Positions 1 to 10,623 of a stretch of 64,000 bases of DNA are shown here, one piece after another. Within the stretch, counting starts at the first letter, position 1; each line of letters starts with the position of its first letter. This DNA is from Mytilus edulis (lineage: Eukaryota; Mollusca; Bivalvia; Mytilida; Mytilidae). The position numbers and the translations under genes are program-made. The notes under the pieces were generated by a model, which saw only the letters and a program-made list of their open reading frames with translations, was not told the DNA's origin and did not search any database. The stretch is taken from the NCBI RefSeq assembly GCF_963676685.1, contig NC_092348.1, positions 14,110,867 to 14,174,866 on the forward strand. The letters are read 5' to 3'.

Positions 1-346
1 AGAGGAATACAATTCTATATAAATGATACGGAGGGTAGCTGTGTAAAGTAGTTTTTTATACCGAATTTTGCATATAAAGCCTCAAAATCTGCAACACGGA
101 AAACTAGGGCTAGGTGTTTGAGAAAACTGAGCACTGAAAACGACTGCTTCTGCTTTCAGGAAATAGATTATGTTGCGGTTCCTTCCGTGCAATACATTAT
201 ATGGTACTGAGAGTTCTAAAAATAAGAAATTTTGATGCTTGAACTTACCTTGTTACTTTTTCGTCGCTTCAAAATTGCCACCCCATGTCAAACATAGCCG
301 ACACCCCGCATGTGGCGTTCTACACGGTGAACATATATAATATATC

Positions 347-2212
347 ATGAACAATCTAACGGAACTTAGACCTAGCGATTTACTTGTTCACTCGAGTTTT
401 ATAGATAGCCAATTTGATCCTTTTGATGATCTTCTTTCGTCACAAAGACAAACTAACATTACAATAGATGTTCCTTCCAACACAAGCAACATAAGCAACG
501 ATACAAGCATAACAGAATCGATAGTAAAATTTATCCAAGAAGAACTTTTATCTTTACCTAAAGACAGCTTTGTGTCTAAATTAATTGATAAATGCCAAAA
601 CGCTCACTGTGAAATTGACGACATTCGCTACGCACTTCTGGAAATTGCAAAATGTCAACATAACTTTCCATATCTGAATGCAACTCTTAAAAAGCGTCTT
701 TGTCCTAGAAAACCTAACGGTGAATCAGTTGAAAACAAACTTGGTAGCGATTGCTATGCGCTTTATTTAGCATCACTCGGAGAATATACGGAAGATTTAA
801 GATTAACACTTAATACTCGTTCGCATACGCAAAGTGCCCGAAAAATGTCTACAGCAGATGAAAATAACCAAACACATTCCAGCGAATTTTCTCAGAACTT
901 GTGTCTGAAAGAGACTCTCGTGCGCATAGAAAGAGAAATTAATACATTGAAAGGCGACTACACTCAGGAAATCGAATATCTTAATAAAACCGTATCTGTA
1001 TTAGTACGAGAAAACAAGCAACTGGTCAACGCTAACCAGAAAAACAATGACCGGTTACGGAACTTTCAGAATCAAATTTCATCCTTACGAGAAAACAACG
1101 AAAACTTAGCTAAAACAGTAAACAACATGAGTGTCGTTACACATGAAGCGGAAATGACATGCAAATCAAATAAATTAGCAATTGAAAAAAGTTCAGGAAC
1201 TTTCCGAAACAAACTTGATGAATACGAAAACAGCATTCAACAGTTAACGACAGATGTAAACAAAATAAAAAACGACTTTAAAACAGTAAAACTAGACGTT
1301 AACGAACTACGTTCAAGCGTGAAATCTGAGTCATGTAGAATTAACCAGTTTAGTGATACAAGAGCGCAAGGCGTTGTAAGTCTGAAAACAAAGACAAACA
1401 TCATGAGTGATAAACTGAAAGAATTTGACGATGAACTCAAAAAAGTAAATATTGATTGTTGTTCTCACGCGAAGTCAATTAGTGATTTGCGAAAGCGTAT
1501 CATAAACACCGAGAAAGATGTCAAAGTCCTTGACAAGTCTACAAAATCGTACGCAGACATTCTAAAATCTAAATCTGAACAAGTTATATCTTCGGCTGAA
1601 GCATTAGATAATTGCAATGTGATCGAATCCGTTTTGAGTCAGTCCAAAGAGCCAATTCAAAGGAATTCCATTAATGAACATTCCAATTCTCTAGTTGACT
1701 CACACACAAAACACGTCAGATCCTCTGATGTTACGAATTTGTCCGTTTTAGTCAAAGACATACATGCACACAGTAATATTGTTAATCCAGCTCCGTCTAC
1801 TTCAATAGAAAATAAAATCAAGAACACCAACAACAATATAACTGGAAATGAACAAAATACAAATATACAAGTGCATTTTCCAACTTCCATGTGTAATCCC
1901 ACAACCGTTGACAATTTTCGTGGATTTGTTAAAAAAACAAGACACCGTGTATCCAGATTCTACGTAGGTGGTATCGACAAACACAATTCATGTGAAGAAT
2001 CTATGCGTGAATATCTCGCTGCAAGAGGTGTTAATGTAACACATTTAAGATATTTTGATAAACAAAATCGACGAACAGCTTCTGCACAACTTAATATCGA
2101 TGCTCAATGTGAAACCTTAATACGGGATCCGTCTTTTTGGCCTGAAGGCATTTTTCTAAAAGAATGGCTTCCATGGTCAGTTTTTCTATCTACAAAGACC
2201 GAACATCCATAA
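347..2212 (+). CDS. LINE ORF1 protein (nucleic-acid-binding, coiled coil)
   Basis: Open frame of 621 residues with no internal stop. The N-terminal third is acidic/polar. The middle (about residues 190-410) is rich in heptad-like E/K/N/L runs and should form a coiled coil, as in trimerising LINE ORF1 proteins. The C-terminal ~80 residues begin RFYVGGI and end near FWPEGIFLKEWLPW. That matches the terminal RRM-like domain I know from molluscan and other CR1/jockey-type ORF1 proteins (an 'FWP.G' motif near the end). No CCHC zinc knuckle is visible. The presumed role is binding element RNA and acting as a chaperone during target-primed reverse transcription. The intact frame contrasts with the heavily damaged ORF2 that follows. 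Confidence 0.82.
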   Translation: MNNLTELRPSDLLVHSSFIDSQFDPFDDLLSSQRQTNITIDVPSNTSNISNDTSITESIVKFIQEELLSLPKDSFVSKLIDKCQNAHCEIDDIRYALLEIAKCQHNFPYLNATLKKRLCPRKPNGESVENKLGSDCYALYLASLGEYTEDLRLTLNTRSHTQSARKMSTADENNQTHSSEFSQNLCLKETLVRIEREINTLKGDYTQEIEYLNKTVSVLVRENKQLVNANQKNNDRLRNFQNQISSLRENNENLAKTVNNMSVVTHEAEMTCKSNKLAIEKSSGTFRNKLDEYENSIQQLTTDVNKIKNDFKTVKLDVNELRSSVKSESCRINQFSDTRAQGVVSLKTKTNIMSDKLKEFDDELKKVNIDCCSHAKSISDLRKRIINTEKDVKVLDKSTKSYADILKSKSEQVISSAEALDNCNVIESVLSQSKEPIQRNSINEHSNSLVDSHTKHVRSSDVTNLSVLVKDIHAHSNIVNPAPSTSIENKIKNTNNNITGNEQNTNIQVHFPTSMCNPTTVDNFRGFVKKTRHRVSRFYVGGIDKHNSCEESMREYLAARGVNVTHLRYFDKQNRRTASAQLNIDAQCETLIRDPSFWPEGIFLKEWLPWSVFLSTKTEHP

Positions 2213-2995
2213 ATGTCTTTAAACATAGCATGTTGGAACTGTCGCGGAATAATGTCCGCAGTACCATATCTACTAGAATTCTTAAATGATAATAAGATTA
2301 ATATTATTTGTTTATCTGAACACTGGCTTAGAAAATCACAATTCCACTTCCTTAATTCAATCGATAAACAAAACTATTTAGTATTTTGAAAATGCGCCGA
2401 TGAACACTGCCCTGAAAAATACAGTTATAGCGCCCGTGGAGGTGTTGCGATTATGGTTTCTAAAACTTTATCTCCGTATGTCACAGAATTAGTAATTGAT
2501 AGCAATAGGATATGTGGTATCGAACTTAAACTTCCTAATTTACCTAGTATATTTTTTCTGTCTATATACTTACCAGCAATTACACAACCCAACGAAGCAT
2601 TTGTTAATGAACTTGAATACTTAATGGACACATACAAATCGTATTCGAACCACGGGACGGTGTATATTCTTGGTGATTTCAATTGCAAGATTGGTGGACC
2701 CCGATATTCGTTTACTCGGGATCGTCGTAGTCAACTTCTTGAAAGTCTCCTTATTGACAATAACAGTATATCATTACATGTTCAGGACTTTGCCAAAGGT
2801 CCAGTATGTACATTTCAATCTTATGAGGATGGTCCTAAAACAGTGATAGATCACATAGTCACAAATAACGAAAATACACGAGATATTTACAATGTGTTTG
2901 TCCCAGACGAAAGCATATTTAACGTTTCTGATCACAAGCCTATCGCGTGTACTTTACTAATTGAACAATGTCGTTCTGATAGTGACAACTTATAA
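2213..2995 (+). pseudogene. ORF2 endonuclease domain (exonuclease-endonuclease-phosphatase fold)
   Basis: The domain that nicks target DNA to prime reverse transcription. Visible motifs in order: an Asn-containing first strand (NIACWNCRGI), the catalytic Glu in LSEHWL, GDFN within YILGDFNCKIG, and the terminal SDHKPIACTL with its catalytic His. The order and spacing fit the APE-like endonucleases of jockey-supergroup LINEs. A TGA at 2387 interrupts it after about 58 codons, between the Glu motif and GDFN. The frame closes at 2993 and the rest of ORF2 continues one frame over. Confidence 0.85.
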
Positions 2996-3143
2996 ATACG
3001 AAAGTGTTATGGCTGACAAAGTATCGTGGACCAAAGCGTTAGAAACGAATTCAGTTAATGACTATTCATTTGCAGTCTCACAATTTTTATGGTCTGTTCA
3101 AATGCCGTCACTACCAGCGACCAAAGAAGATATCGAGCTCTAA

Positions 3144-4740
3144 TATAAGACTATTATAGTTGCTGTTCAAAAAGCTGACAAGGAAACACTCCCACATAAG
3201 CAATTTGTGAAACATATAAAGCCTTATTGGACGAAAGTCGTAGATCAATCACACAAAACAATGCTAAATAAGCGCAGTTTATGGATACTGAACGGAAAAG
3301 TTCACGATAGAAGCGATCAGTTCTTTGCTGATTACAAACATGCAAAACGGACTTTCAGAAATGAAATGGATAAAGCTTACAACGAACATATTATGAACAT
3401 TGCCAACAGAATCGACAATGATCAAAGATATGTATGGTCGGTCTTAAAAAGCAGACGTAAACAGAAAACTTTTTGTCGTGAACTAAATTTAAATGGAATA
3501 ACTCATACAAACGAAAGTGAAATATGCGAGGCATGGGCAGACCATTTTGAATCCATTTTTCAGTTTGATAGCAAGTTAACAAATTCAGCAAACATAAATT
3601 TGGTAAAACATGAAGTGAATACAATACGACAAACGCAGAAGGAAATCAAAGCTCCAATCAACCCATTTGAGTTTGAAGAAATTTCCAACATTTGTAAAAG
3701 TTTATGTAACAACAAATCTACAGGTTTAGACAACGTTTCATATGAGCATATAAAATATGGTGGTAAAACATTGCAAAAACACTTATGCAATCTATTCAAC
3801 CTAATAATACAAACACGTTATACTCCTCTAGATTGGAAAACAAGTGTAATTATACCGTTATTCAAAGGTGGAAATAAAAACAAAACTGATCCCAATTCGT
3901 ACCGCGGTATATCGTTAACAAGTTGTATCGCCAAGATATTCGAAAAGTCTCTTTATCCTCGATTCGACTCCTTGCACATAAAGTTTCCACATCAATCTCA
4001 GATGGCATACCAAAAGGAATTATCAAGTATTCATGCTTCATTTAACTTACAAGAACCGATTCGTCATTATATTGAACGTAACAGTGATGTTATTGTTGTG
4101 CTGTTAGATAGCACGAAAGCTTTCGACACCGTATGGCATGATGCATTGTTATATAAACTGCATAAATATGGAGTTACCGGTGATTTATGGCTGCTCATAG
4201 ATGAAATATACAGTGACATGCGTAGTTCTGTACTGTTCAATGGTAGGCTATCTCGTTGGTTTGAACTGAAACGAGGCGTTCGCCAAGGTGGCATCTTATC
4301 AGCTCTGTTATATTTAGTATACATAAACGATCTTTTGTGCGACATTGAAGACTCTAAATTGGGATGCGTTCTTCTAGATATCAGTGTAAGCAGCTCTGTT
4401 TAAGCCGACGACATTGCGTTACTCTCAACAACAGAAAAAGGAATGCAACAACTTATTAACATTTGTCAGACATATAGCGAGAAGTGGGCATTCAAGTTTT
4501 CTCCGACTAAAAGCAACGTCTTACGTTATTCAAAGAAGAACAAGAATGTTACCAGCAATCTAACTTTGTATAATGATATCATACCACTCGTGCCGTCTGC
4601 CAAACATGTCGGTATTCTTCTGAACTGTAAATTTAGATCACTGGACCAGACGTTGAATGCTTGTAGAGTGTTGCGATCAACTGCTCTTTCAGTTCTAAAT
4701 TCTGGAATTCATCCATCAATTTTAAACCCTTTGACGTGTT
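3144..4740 (+). pseudogene. ORF2 reverse transcriptase domain
   Basis: The polymerase domain of the LINE. Fingers motifs read VIIPLFKGG and NSYRGISLTSCIAKIFEK. Motif A is LLDSTKAFDTVWH with its catalytic Asp. Motif B is RGVRQGGILSALLY. Motif C keeps ADDIALLS, but the residue that should precede ADD is replaced by the stop TAA at 4401-4403. Downstream the SEKWAFKFSPTKSNVL segment is the usual motif D/E region. The frame is the one used after the shift near 2990. Family identity is clear from the motif set; activity is excluded by the stops. Confidence 0.88.
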
Positions 4741-5240
4741 CCAAGATAATACTTCAAATATGTTACAGCAAAGCTCTATATGGTTGTGAGTTATGGAACA
4801 ATTTGACTCAAACAGAACTTACGATGTTAGAAAGATCTCACAGATTTGTGTGTAAAATTATTCAAGGGCTTCCAAAACGAACCCGTTCTGACAAGTGTAC
4901 AAGTCTTCTTGGTTGGTTTTCAGTTGAAAGCATTATCAACAGATATAAACTTTTATTTTTTGGTAGACTATGTAGGTTAAAGTCTTCTGCGTTACCAAAA
5001 CGAATAATGATAAGCAGACTTATGGAATTCAAACATAAATGTGTTCCAGAACAACTTGGTTTTATACCTGACATCTATAAAGCAGCCGAAAAATATAACA
5101 TTACAGATTATATTGTTAATTTTGCAAATACTGGTTCTTTCCCATAAAAAAAACTTTGGTCAATTATTGTAAATCAGAATATAAATGCAAGTAAAGAAAC
5201 ATGATGGTCTTACCGAATTTCATGCGATAATGACTTTTAT

Positions 5241-5657
5241 ATGTTTAGACATATTCATTCTGCAATCAAACCGCATAAAGCATGGACAATTGCGAAACAG
5301 TTTCCCGAACTTCGTGTCTCCGCCAAGTATGTGATTGACTTATGTTCTATAGTACGCTATGAAGATGAACATTTACTTTGCGACAAATGTGGAAAGTTCT
5401 TCTTGAATATCGTTGAACACTTACTGGTATCCTGTGATTTTATACAAGACAAAAGAGATGATCTATAGCAAGACATTATTAACATTAATCCCATTCAGTT
5501 CAGTGTTTTTATGGACAGTCTTTCGGCACATGAATTCACAACAACAATTCTCTCTTGCAATACGTTATACGAATTAGAAAATGATGAATTAACTTTTTTC
5601 TCTAAGACTTGTGTTCGTCACGTTGAAACAATCTGCAGAGATTTCTACAATCGATAG
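5241..5657 (+). pseudogene. ORF2 C-terminal Cys/His motif and tail
   Basis: In the ORF2 frame, after stops at 5145 and 5202, a readable segment contains C-x2-C-x10-H-x4-C (LLCDKCGKFF through EHLLVSC). This resembles the zinc-knuckle-like C-terminus of some LINE ORF2 proteins. TAG at 5466 interrupts it, and the frame then continues readable to the final TAG at 5655. The function of this motif in related elements is presumed nucleic-acid binding. Confidence 0.6.
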
Positions 5658-5810
5658 AAGATGTGTCCGATATTATAGACAGTGCTAATTTTTTTTCTCA
5701 TATTAACTTTAAACGGTGACTTTAATTCTTTGTTTTTTGTAATTTTCTGATATATATATTTCATGTACACCAAATCTCTATAATAGAGGAAATAAAGTTA
5801 TATATATAAT

Positions 5811-6002
5811 CTTTCAGTCAGTGTAATTGAAGTCTGGAGCTGGCATGTCAGTTAACTGCTAGTAGTCTGTTATTATTTATGTATTATTGTCATTTTGTTT
5901 ATTTTCTTTTGGTTACATCTTCTGACATCAGACTCGGACTTCTCTTGAACTGAATTTTAATGTGCGTATTGTTATGCGTTTACTTTTCTACATTGGCTAG
6001 AG
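5811..6002. other. AT-rich spacer, nothing recognised
   Basis: Between the LINE tail and the next repeat I see no open frame or repeat terminus. Confidence 0.4.
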
Positions 6003-6262
6003 GTATAGGGGGAGGGTTGAGATCTCACAAACATGTTTAACCCCGCCGCATTTTTGCGCCTGTCCCAAGTCAGGAGCCTCTGGCCTTTGTTTGTCTTGTA
6101 TTATTTTAATTTTAGTTTCTTGTGTACAATTTGGAAATTAGTATGGCGTTCATTATCACTGGACTAGTATATATTTGTTTAGGGGCCAGCTGAAGGACGC
6201 CTCCGGGTGCGGGAATTTCTCGCTACATTGAAGACCCGTTGGTGACCTTTTTCATATCTTTT
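6003..6262 (+). repeat. Mussel interspersed repeat ('gcgagaaattcccgcacccg' family), copy 1
   Basis: About 260 bp running from the pyrimidine-poor 'gggggagggttgag' through 'cccgccgcatttttgcgcct' to the reverse complement of 'gcgagaaattcccgcacccg'. The second half (6100-6255) matches 41190-41340 in inverted orientation almost base for base. The first half matches a decayed copy near 51775-51850. I recognise the sequence as a dispersed repeat of mussel genomes. No coding capacity is visible here. Confidence 0.75.
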
Positions 6263-7302
6263 GGATAGTTTTGCGGTAATAAACCACTAAAACATATTAT
6301 GAAATTTCTAAAATATTTTTTCCCAGGTACGAGTATAAGGAATCTTAATATCTATGATACCTCTACATCGAGAAAAAGATACAATGTACTTGATAATCTT
6401 CAATACCAGATGATCAAGTCTTTGCATATTAAAGATGTTATTCTGATATGAGTTTACAATATAACCATTACATATAGTAGATAGTTATGATACATGGCAC
6501 TACGAATCAAGCCATACGTCAATCACGTCGGTTATATCTTATATAATACTAGTACTGTTATGAAGAAGATGAATCGCTCTGTGCAAAGAAGTCTCACGTA
6601 TTTGGCATACATTTATACTGTGGCTGTGTAAGATTGTGTGTTTTTTAAATAATCTATTCGTTCAGGTTTTGTTTTAATTTTTGTAGAACGGTTCAGTAAA
6701 AAGCTAATAAAGCACCAGTAAGTTTACATTCTCTTTACATATTTGTGCAGGGTATACTAATTCGGTTTTAACTCCGGTAAAATTTCAGCAGTCTCGAGTC
6801 AGCAGTTTTCTGAATAGAACGAGGGTAGACACTTAAATATAAATAACAACTGTTACCGCACGATATATATTTGATATCAAACATGGAATCATACATACCA
6901 TAGGACAAGCTTAAACTGAAACCAGCTCCTCCGATAATCATGCAAAACAAATTCCATAGCTGATGTCTACCACTTCAAAATGTCATATTCATATTCTTAT
7001 TCCACCGGTCGAACAACAGCACAAGCTTATGCCCATCGAGTCAAAGTTCGAGTTAGAGTTCGAGTAAGACTCCGAGTTTGAAAATGATTTACCAATGGAG
7101 TGACACAGTGTTGATAAGAAGCTGTCAGTCAAATATTGCTCTGCGTTTTTTGTTTATATTTTTTGGTGACGGGTGGCTTTTGATGGCATTTTTGATACTT
7201 TACCGCACCCCAGGGACAACAACTGGCGAGTTTCTGAAATCATCTATCAAATCAAATCTACTATTTTTTATTTTCCAAAAAGTTTTTCAACTACTGATCT
7301 AA
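6263..7302. other. Intergenic, nothing recognised
   Basis: AT-rich sequence. Short open frames at 6768-6950 and 7078-7302 show no domain, no codon pattern and no splice context. A run of 'gttcgagt'-like degenerate repeats at 7045-7078 is the only local structure. Confidence 0.4.
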
Positions 7303-7393
7303 GCATCAATCCATACCAATCATCATTAAACAAAATTGTACCAAAAAATTCATGGTACAATTTTGTTTGATGATGATTTGTATTGATTGATTC
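7303..7393. repeat. Near-perfect hairpin, ~40-bp arms
   Basis: The left arm (7304-7343) and right arm (7353-7392) are inverted complements. The inner 25 bp (ending 'caaaattgtacca') differ at one position, the outer parts are imperfect, and the loop is 9 nt. It lies 26 bp before a TIR element but outside its target-site duplication. It may be a foldback element or a transcribed hairpin. Confidence 0.75.
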
Positions 7394-7422
7394 GGTAAGT
7401 GTTGGTATCAATTTCCACTAAT

Positions 7423-7873
7423 GGTCCGAGAACACAATTAATTCGTAGTGCATTTCTTTTAGAACATAAATGAAAATTAAAAAAATCCCACCTGCGCTTT
7501 CTCAATGAAATTTTTACAGTGTGTTGTACTACTTTTGGGACAAATTATATCAAAATTATAGAAAACTTCATCGCCTCTAACTCAAAATATGGACAATTTT
7601 GTGTTTAGGGTATCTTGAAATCTTTTGACAGCTTCCGAAGTGCTAATTTTTAACCTTTTTCAGCTGAACCAAATCACTACTTTCCTGTAAAATTCTGGAC
7701 CCAAATTTTTTTACAGTGTAATTTTACCCCCCTACTTACAATTTGAGGCATTAAACATGGAGAAATAAATTTGGAAGGGGTATAAAAATTATTGGCAAGT
7801 AACCCACTGTTAACACTAGGGACTATATTCGTGAACAACGAAAATCAAGGGACGACAATTGTGGTCTCGGACC
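7423..7873. mobile_element. Non-autonomous TIR element (MITE-like), complete copy
   Basis: 451 bp. It begins GGTCCGAGAACACAATT and ends with the inverted complement AATTGTGGTCTCGGACC (one mismatch in 17). It is flanked on both sides by TAAT (7419-7422 and 7874-7877), read as a 4-bp target-site duplication. There is no transposase. The first 404 bp recur at 9169-9572. Confidence 0.75.
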
Positions 7874-7877
7874 TAAT

Positions 7878-9168
7878 AGGATAGAAAGAGTTGACAAATC
7901 TTAAAAAAACTTAGTATGACCAAAGCTTAATAAATTATAACACTGCTTGCAAAGTTTCATAACAATAGGATATATATTACAGACAATATGTTAAATTCTA
8001 TACTCATCTTTGCGTGTTAAATTTTGACGTTAAAATTGAATAATTTCAACTATCAACATTTTTGGCTTTGAAAATTAAAATGTTGCAAAAAAATACTTTT
8101 TAAATGCCCTAATATATCATTTATTATGTACTAAAAGCAATAGAGTACTCATTTGATTTATCAGACTTAGCATAATTATTCAAAAGTCAAATTTATATCA
8201 GCCTGAGCCTAAAAATTGAGGTTTTTCAATGAAAGGGACCTTACATGAAGATGTAATATTTTCCAGCAATTTTAAATTTGTGAAGCTTTTTGGTTATAAA
8301 TAATCCTTACATATGTATTCAATGTACTTTAAATGGAAAGAAAAGTCACAAATAACATATCATATTAGTTTAAAAGGTCTTAAGCCAAGTAAGACTGGAA
8401 AAAAATAAGGATAAATTTAGGCCGTGCCACATATTTTCATTAAAAAATGCATATTGAGGCTATAAGAAATAAAAAATTGTGTCTTTTTTATCATTTCTAT
8501 ACTCATGTGACATGATAGAACAAATCTGAGCACAAAAAGGCTCTTGCAATTAACTTTTCTTACAGACAGTATGGTCTGATACAAAGAATTTTGCCTTTTT
8601 AATGAAAAACTTGAATGCAATTTTAGTCTCAACAGGCTTATATTTAAACCACTTGCTATCCTACAGAAGAAAAGAAAGATACTATGTGAGATGGAACAGG
8701 TACAATACACATTGTTAAGTGCTTTTGATACAAATTTAGTGAGGTCTTTATTGTGGACTTCAAATTTTATGTACCAAGAACCCCACTTTTGACTTCATCC
8801 AAACAGGGCGTTAGACAAGGGTCATTTATACAACACATTTTGTACATATTGTCTGAGATAATCTTCTTTTCTGTAGATTCTGAGTTCACAAACAAGTTAA
8901 AGAACTAGATAAAGGCATAGAAACACAAGAATAAACACATGAAAACCTGTCAGATAGAAAGTCAGGATGCCATGTATGCATCAATATTGAAAAAGCCTTA
9001 AAATGCCTATTTTGACCATAAAATGCCAAAATTGGTCATTTTTGCAGAAATTCTATAAAATAAAAGTTTAAATCCTTTAGTTTCATGCTATTTGACAAAT
9101 TGAAACCACCAAATCATTTAGGGAAGTTGCCAAAGTACAGATTCTATATTTACAGACTTCACCTCTTA
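7878..9168. other. AT-rich intergenic block between two repeat copies, with a possible RT remnant
   Basis: No gene is supported. Near 8798-8860 the plus strand reads KQGVRQGSFIQHILY, which resembles reverse-transcriptase motif B (GVRQGS..S..LY). The flanking sequence is too decayed to confirm an old LINE. The minus-strand open frame at 8417-8710 is not supported by anything else. Confidence 0.35.
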
Positions 9169-9572
9169 GGTCCGAGAACACAATTAATTCGTAGTGCATT
9201 TCTTTTAGAACATAAATGAAAATTAAAAAAATCCCACCTGCGCTTTCTCAATGAAATTTTTACAGTGTGTTGTACTACTTTTGGGACAAATTATATCAAA
9301 ATTATAGAAAACTTCATCGCCTCTAACTCAAAATATGGACAATTTTGTGTTTAGGGTATCTTGAAATCTTTTGACAGCTTCCGAAGTGCTAATTTTTAAC
9401 CTTTTTCAGCTGAACCAAATCACTACTTTCCTGTAAAATTCTGGACCCAAATTTTTTTACAGTGTAATTTTACCCCCCTACTTACAATTTGAGGCATTAA
9501 ACATGGAGAAATAAATTTGGAAGGGGTATAAAAATTATTGGCAAGTAACCCACTGTTAACACTAGGGACTAT
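9169..9572. mobile_element. Truncated second copy of the 7423 TIR element
   Basis: 404 bp that match 7423-7826 over the full length with no difference I could find by eye. It begins with the same GGTCCGAG terminus but stops at 'gggactat'. The last 47 bp, including the opposite TIR, are absent. Confidence 0.75.
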
Positions 9573-10136
9573 CATCGACATGTCTTATTTCTAAATACTG
9601 TGCAAAATGATTTATGATGGCATGAAAATATAGCTAGAAATGGCATATAATTATGACATATTTTGACAAACTTTAAGTATTTATAAAAAAAAAAGTGTAT
9701 TTGAACTTGCTATTACTAGTAGATCCAAACCAACATCCTATTATAGGAATTATTGCTACATTTATATATATATATATATATCGACAAAAGATATATAAAT
9801 TATGTCAAGCGGTTTTTATTATAATACAAATTTCAAAATATATCTTACAAAGATGATAATTTTGGTTATCAAAATCTTGGTTTAATCAGGGATATATAAT
9901 GTTCACTTTACAGTGGTTTTGCCGAATAGTGGTTTATGCAATTTCAGCACCGATGTAAAATTTCGTACACCCCTGATTGCACCAAGATAACAAATTAATT
10001 TCTCAGGACTTATTTTTAAACAGGGAAACTAGATTGAAATTGTTTCAACACCGATGTTACTGCGGTGTCAAATGTTACCTTTAACATTCAAGTTGGGGAG
10101 GTGGGGATTTCGGAAGACCACTTTTTAGCTCACCTG
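9573..10136. other. Intergenic with a (TA)n microsatellite
   Basis: A TA dinucleotide run lies at about 9763-9781. Otherwise this is AT-rich sequence with no recognisable feature. Confidence 0.45.
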
Positions 10137-10233
10137 GCATCACTTGACGTCCGTCGTCGTCCGTAAACTGGTACAAAAATCTGCTCCTCTGAAACTACTT
10201 AGCCAAAATGAAACCAGAATTGGCCTAAATCAT

Positions 10234-10332
10234 CTTTATTTAAAGTAAAGTAAAGTAATCTTTATTTAAAGTCGGGTTTCATATATACATAATAACAAAG
10301 AACACGAGCTCTTAAGAGCTCTTTAACCGACT
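10234..10332 (-). mobile_element. LINE/SINE 3'-end fragment nested in the bivalve element
   Basis: About 99 bp flanked by AATCAT at 10228-10233 and 10333-10338, read as a 6-bp target-site duplication. Read on the minus strand it ends in a TTTACTTTAC-type tandem tail next to 'aataaag', as expected of the 3' end of a retroposed LINE or SINE. It contains the palindrome GAGCTCTTAAGAGCTC. Confidence 0.65.
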
Positions 10333-10340
10333 AATCATTA

Positions 10341-10623
10341 GGGAGCTACCATTTGATTTTTATGGGGGGGCTAGGATGAAAAATTTTGTCCTGCTTTTTT
10401 TTTTAGTTGTAATCCCTGTCCTGCCTTTTTATTTTTTACTCTATTCGGTCCTGCCTTTTTTTTTTTACTAGTTTATCCTGACTTTTTTTACACATATTGT
10501 CATCCTGCTTTTTTTTTTACCAAGTTGCTCATCCTGCCTTTTTTTTTTACTCAAAACTCCTGTCCTGCCTATTTTTTTCAAATTTCATCCTAGCCCCCCC
10601 ATAAAAATCAAATGGTAGCTCCC
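10341..10623. mobile_element. MITE with 41-bp perfect terminal inverted repeats
   Basis: 283 bp. The terminal repeats start GGGAGCTACCATTTG and run through a G7 tract to 'ggatgaaa'; the 41 bp at each end are perfect inverted complements. TTA flanks both sides (10338-10340 and 10624-10626), a 3-bp target duplication of the TWA type used by PIF/Harbinger transposases. The interior is a degenerate array of 'tcctgcc' plus poly-T (about six units) with no coding capacity. It inserted next to the older 10234-10332 insertion. Confidence 0.85.

Larger units (their letters stand above)
2213..5657 (+). pseudogene. LINE ORF2 (endonuclease-reverse transcriptase), inactivated
   Basis: The reading frame starts at ATG 2213, adjacent to the ORF1 stop. 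It is interrupted by TGA at 2387, a frame change near 2990 (TAA at 2993 in the old frame), TAA at 3141, TAA at 4401, TAA at 5145, TGA at 5202 and TAG at 5466. It ends at TAG 5655-5657. Apart from these breaks all domains can be read in order: endonuclease 2213-2995, linker, reverse transcriptase about 3650-4720, thumb/connection, and a C-terminal Cys/His motif near 5380-5445. One stop falls immediately before the catalytic Ala-Asp-Asp, so this copy cannot make a full enzyme. Confidence 0.88.
1..5810 (+). mobile_element. LINE (non-LTR retrotransposon), jockey/CR1/L2-like group, ORF2 broken
   Basis: This is a two-ORF retrotransposon in plus orientation. A leader precedes ORF1 at 347. ORF2 starts at 2213, directly after the ORF1 stop (TAA then ATG, same frame). 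ORF2 has the order apurinic-type endonuclease, reverse transcriptase, Cys/His knuckle, which is typical of the jockey/CR1/L2 supergroup. A short 3' UTR contains AATAAA at 5791-5796 followed by a TA-rich tail. The 5' boundary may lie outside the window and I could not place target-site duplications. Clade assignment is by overall architecture only. Confidence 0.9.
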
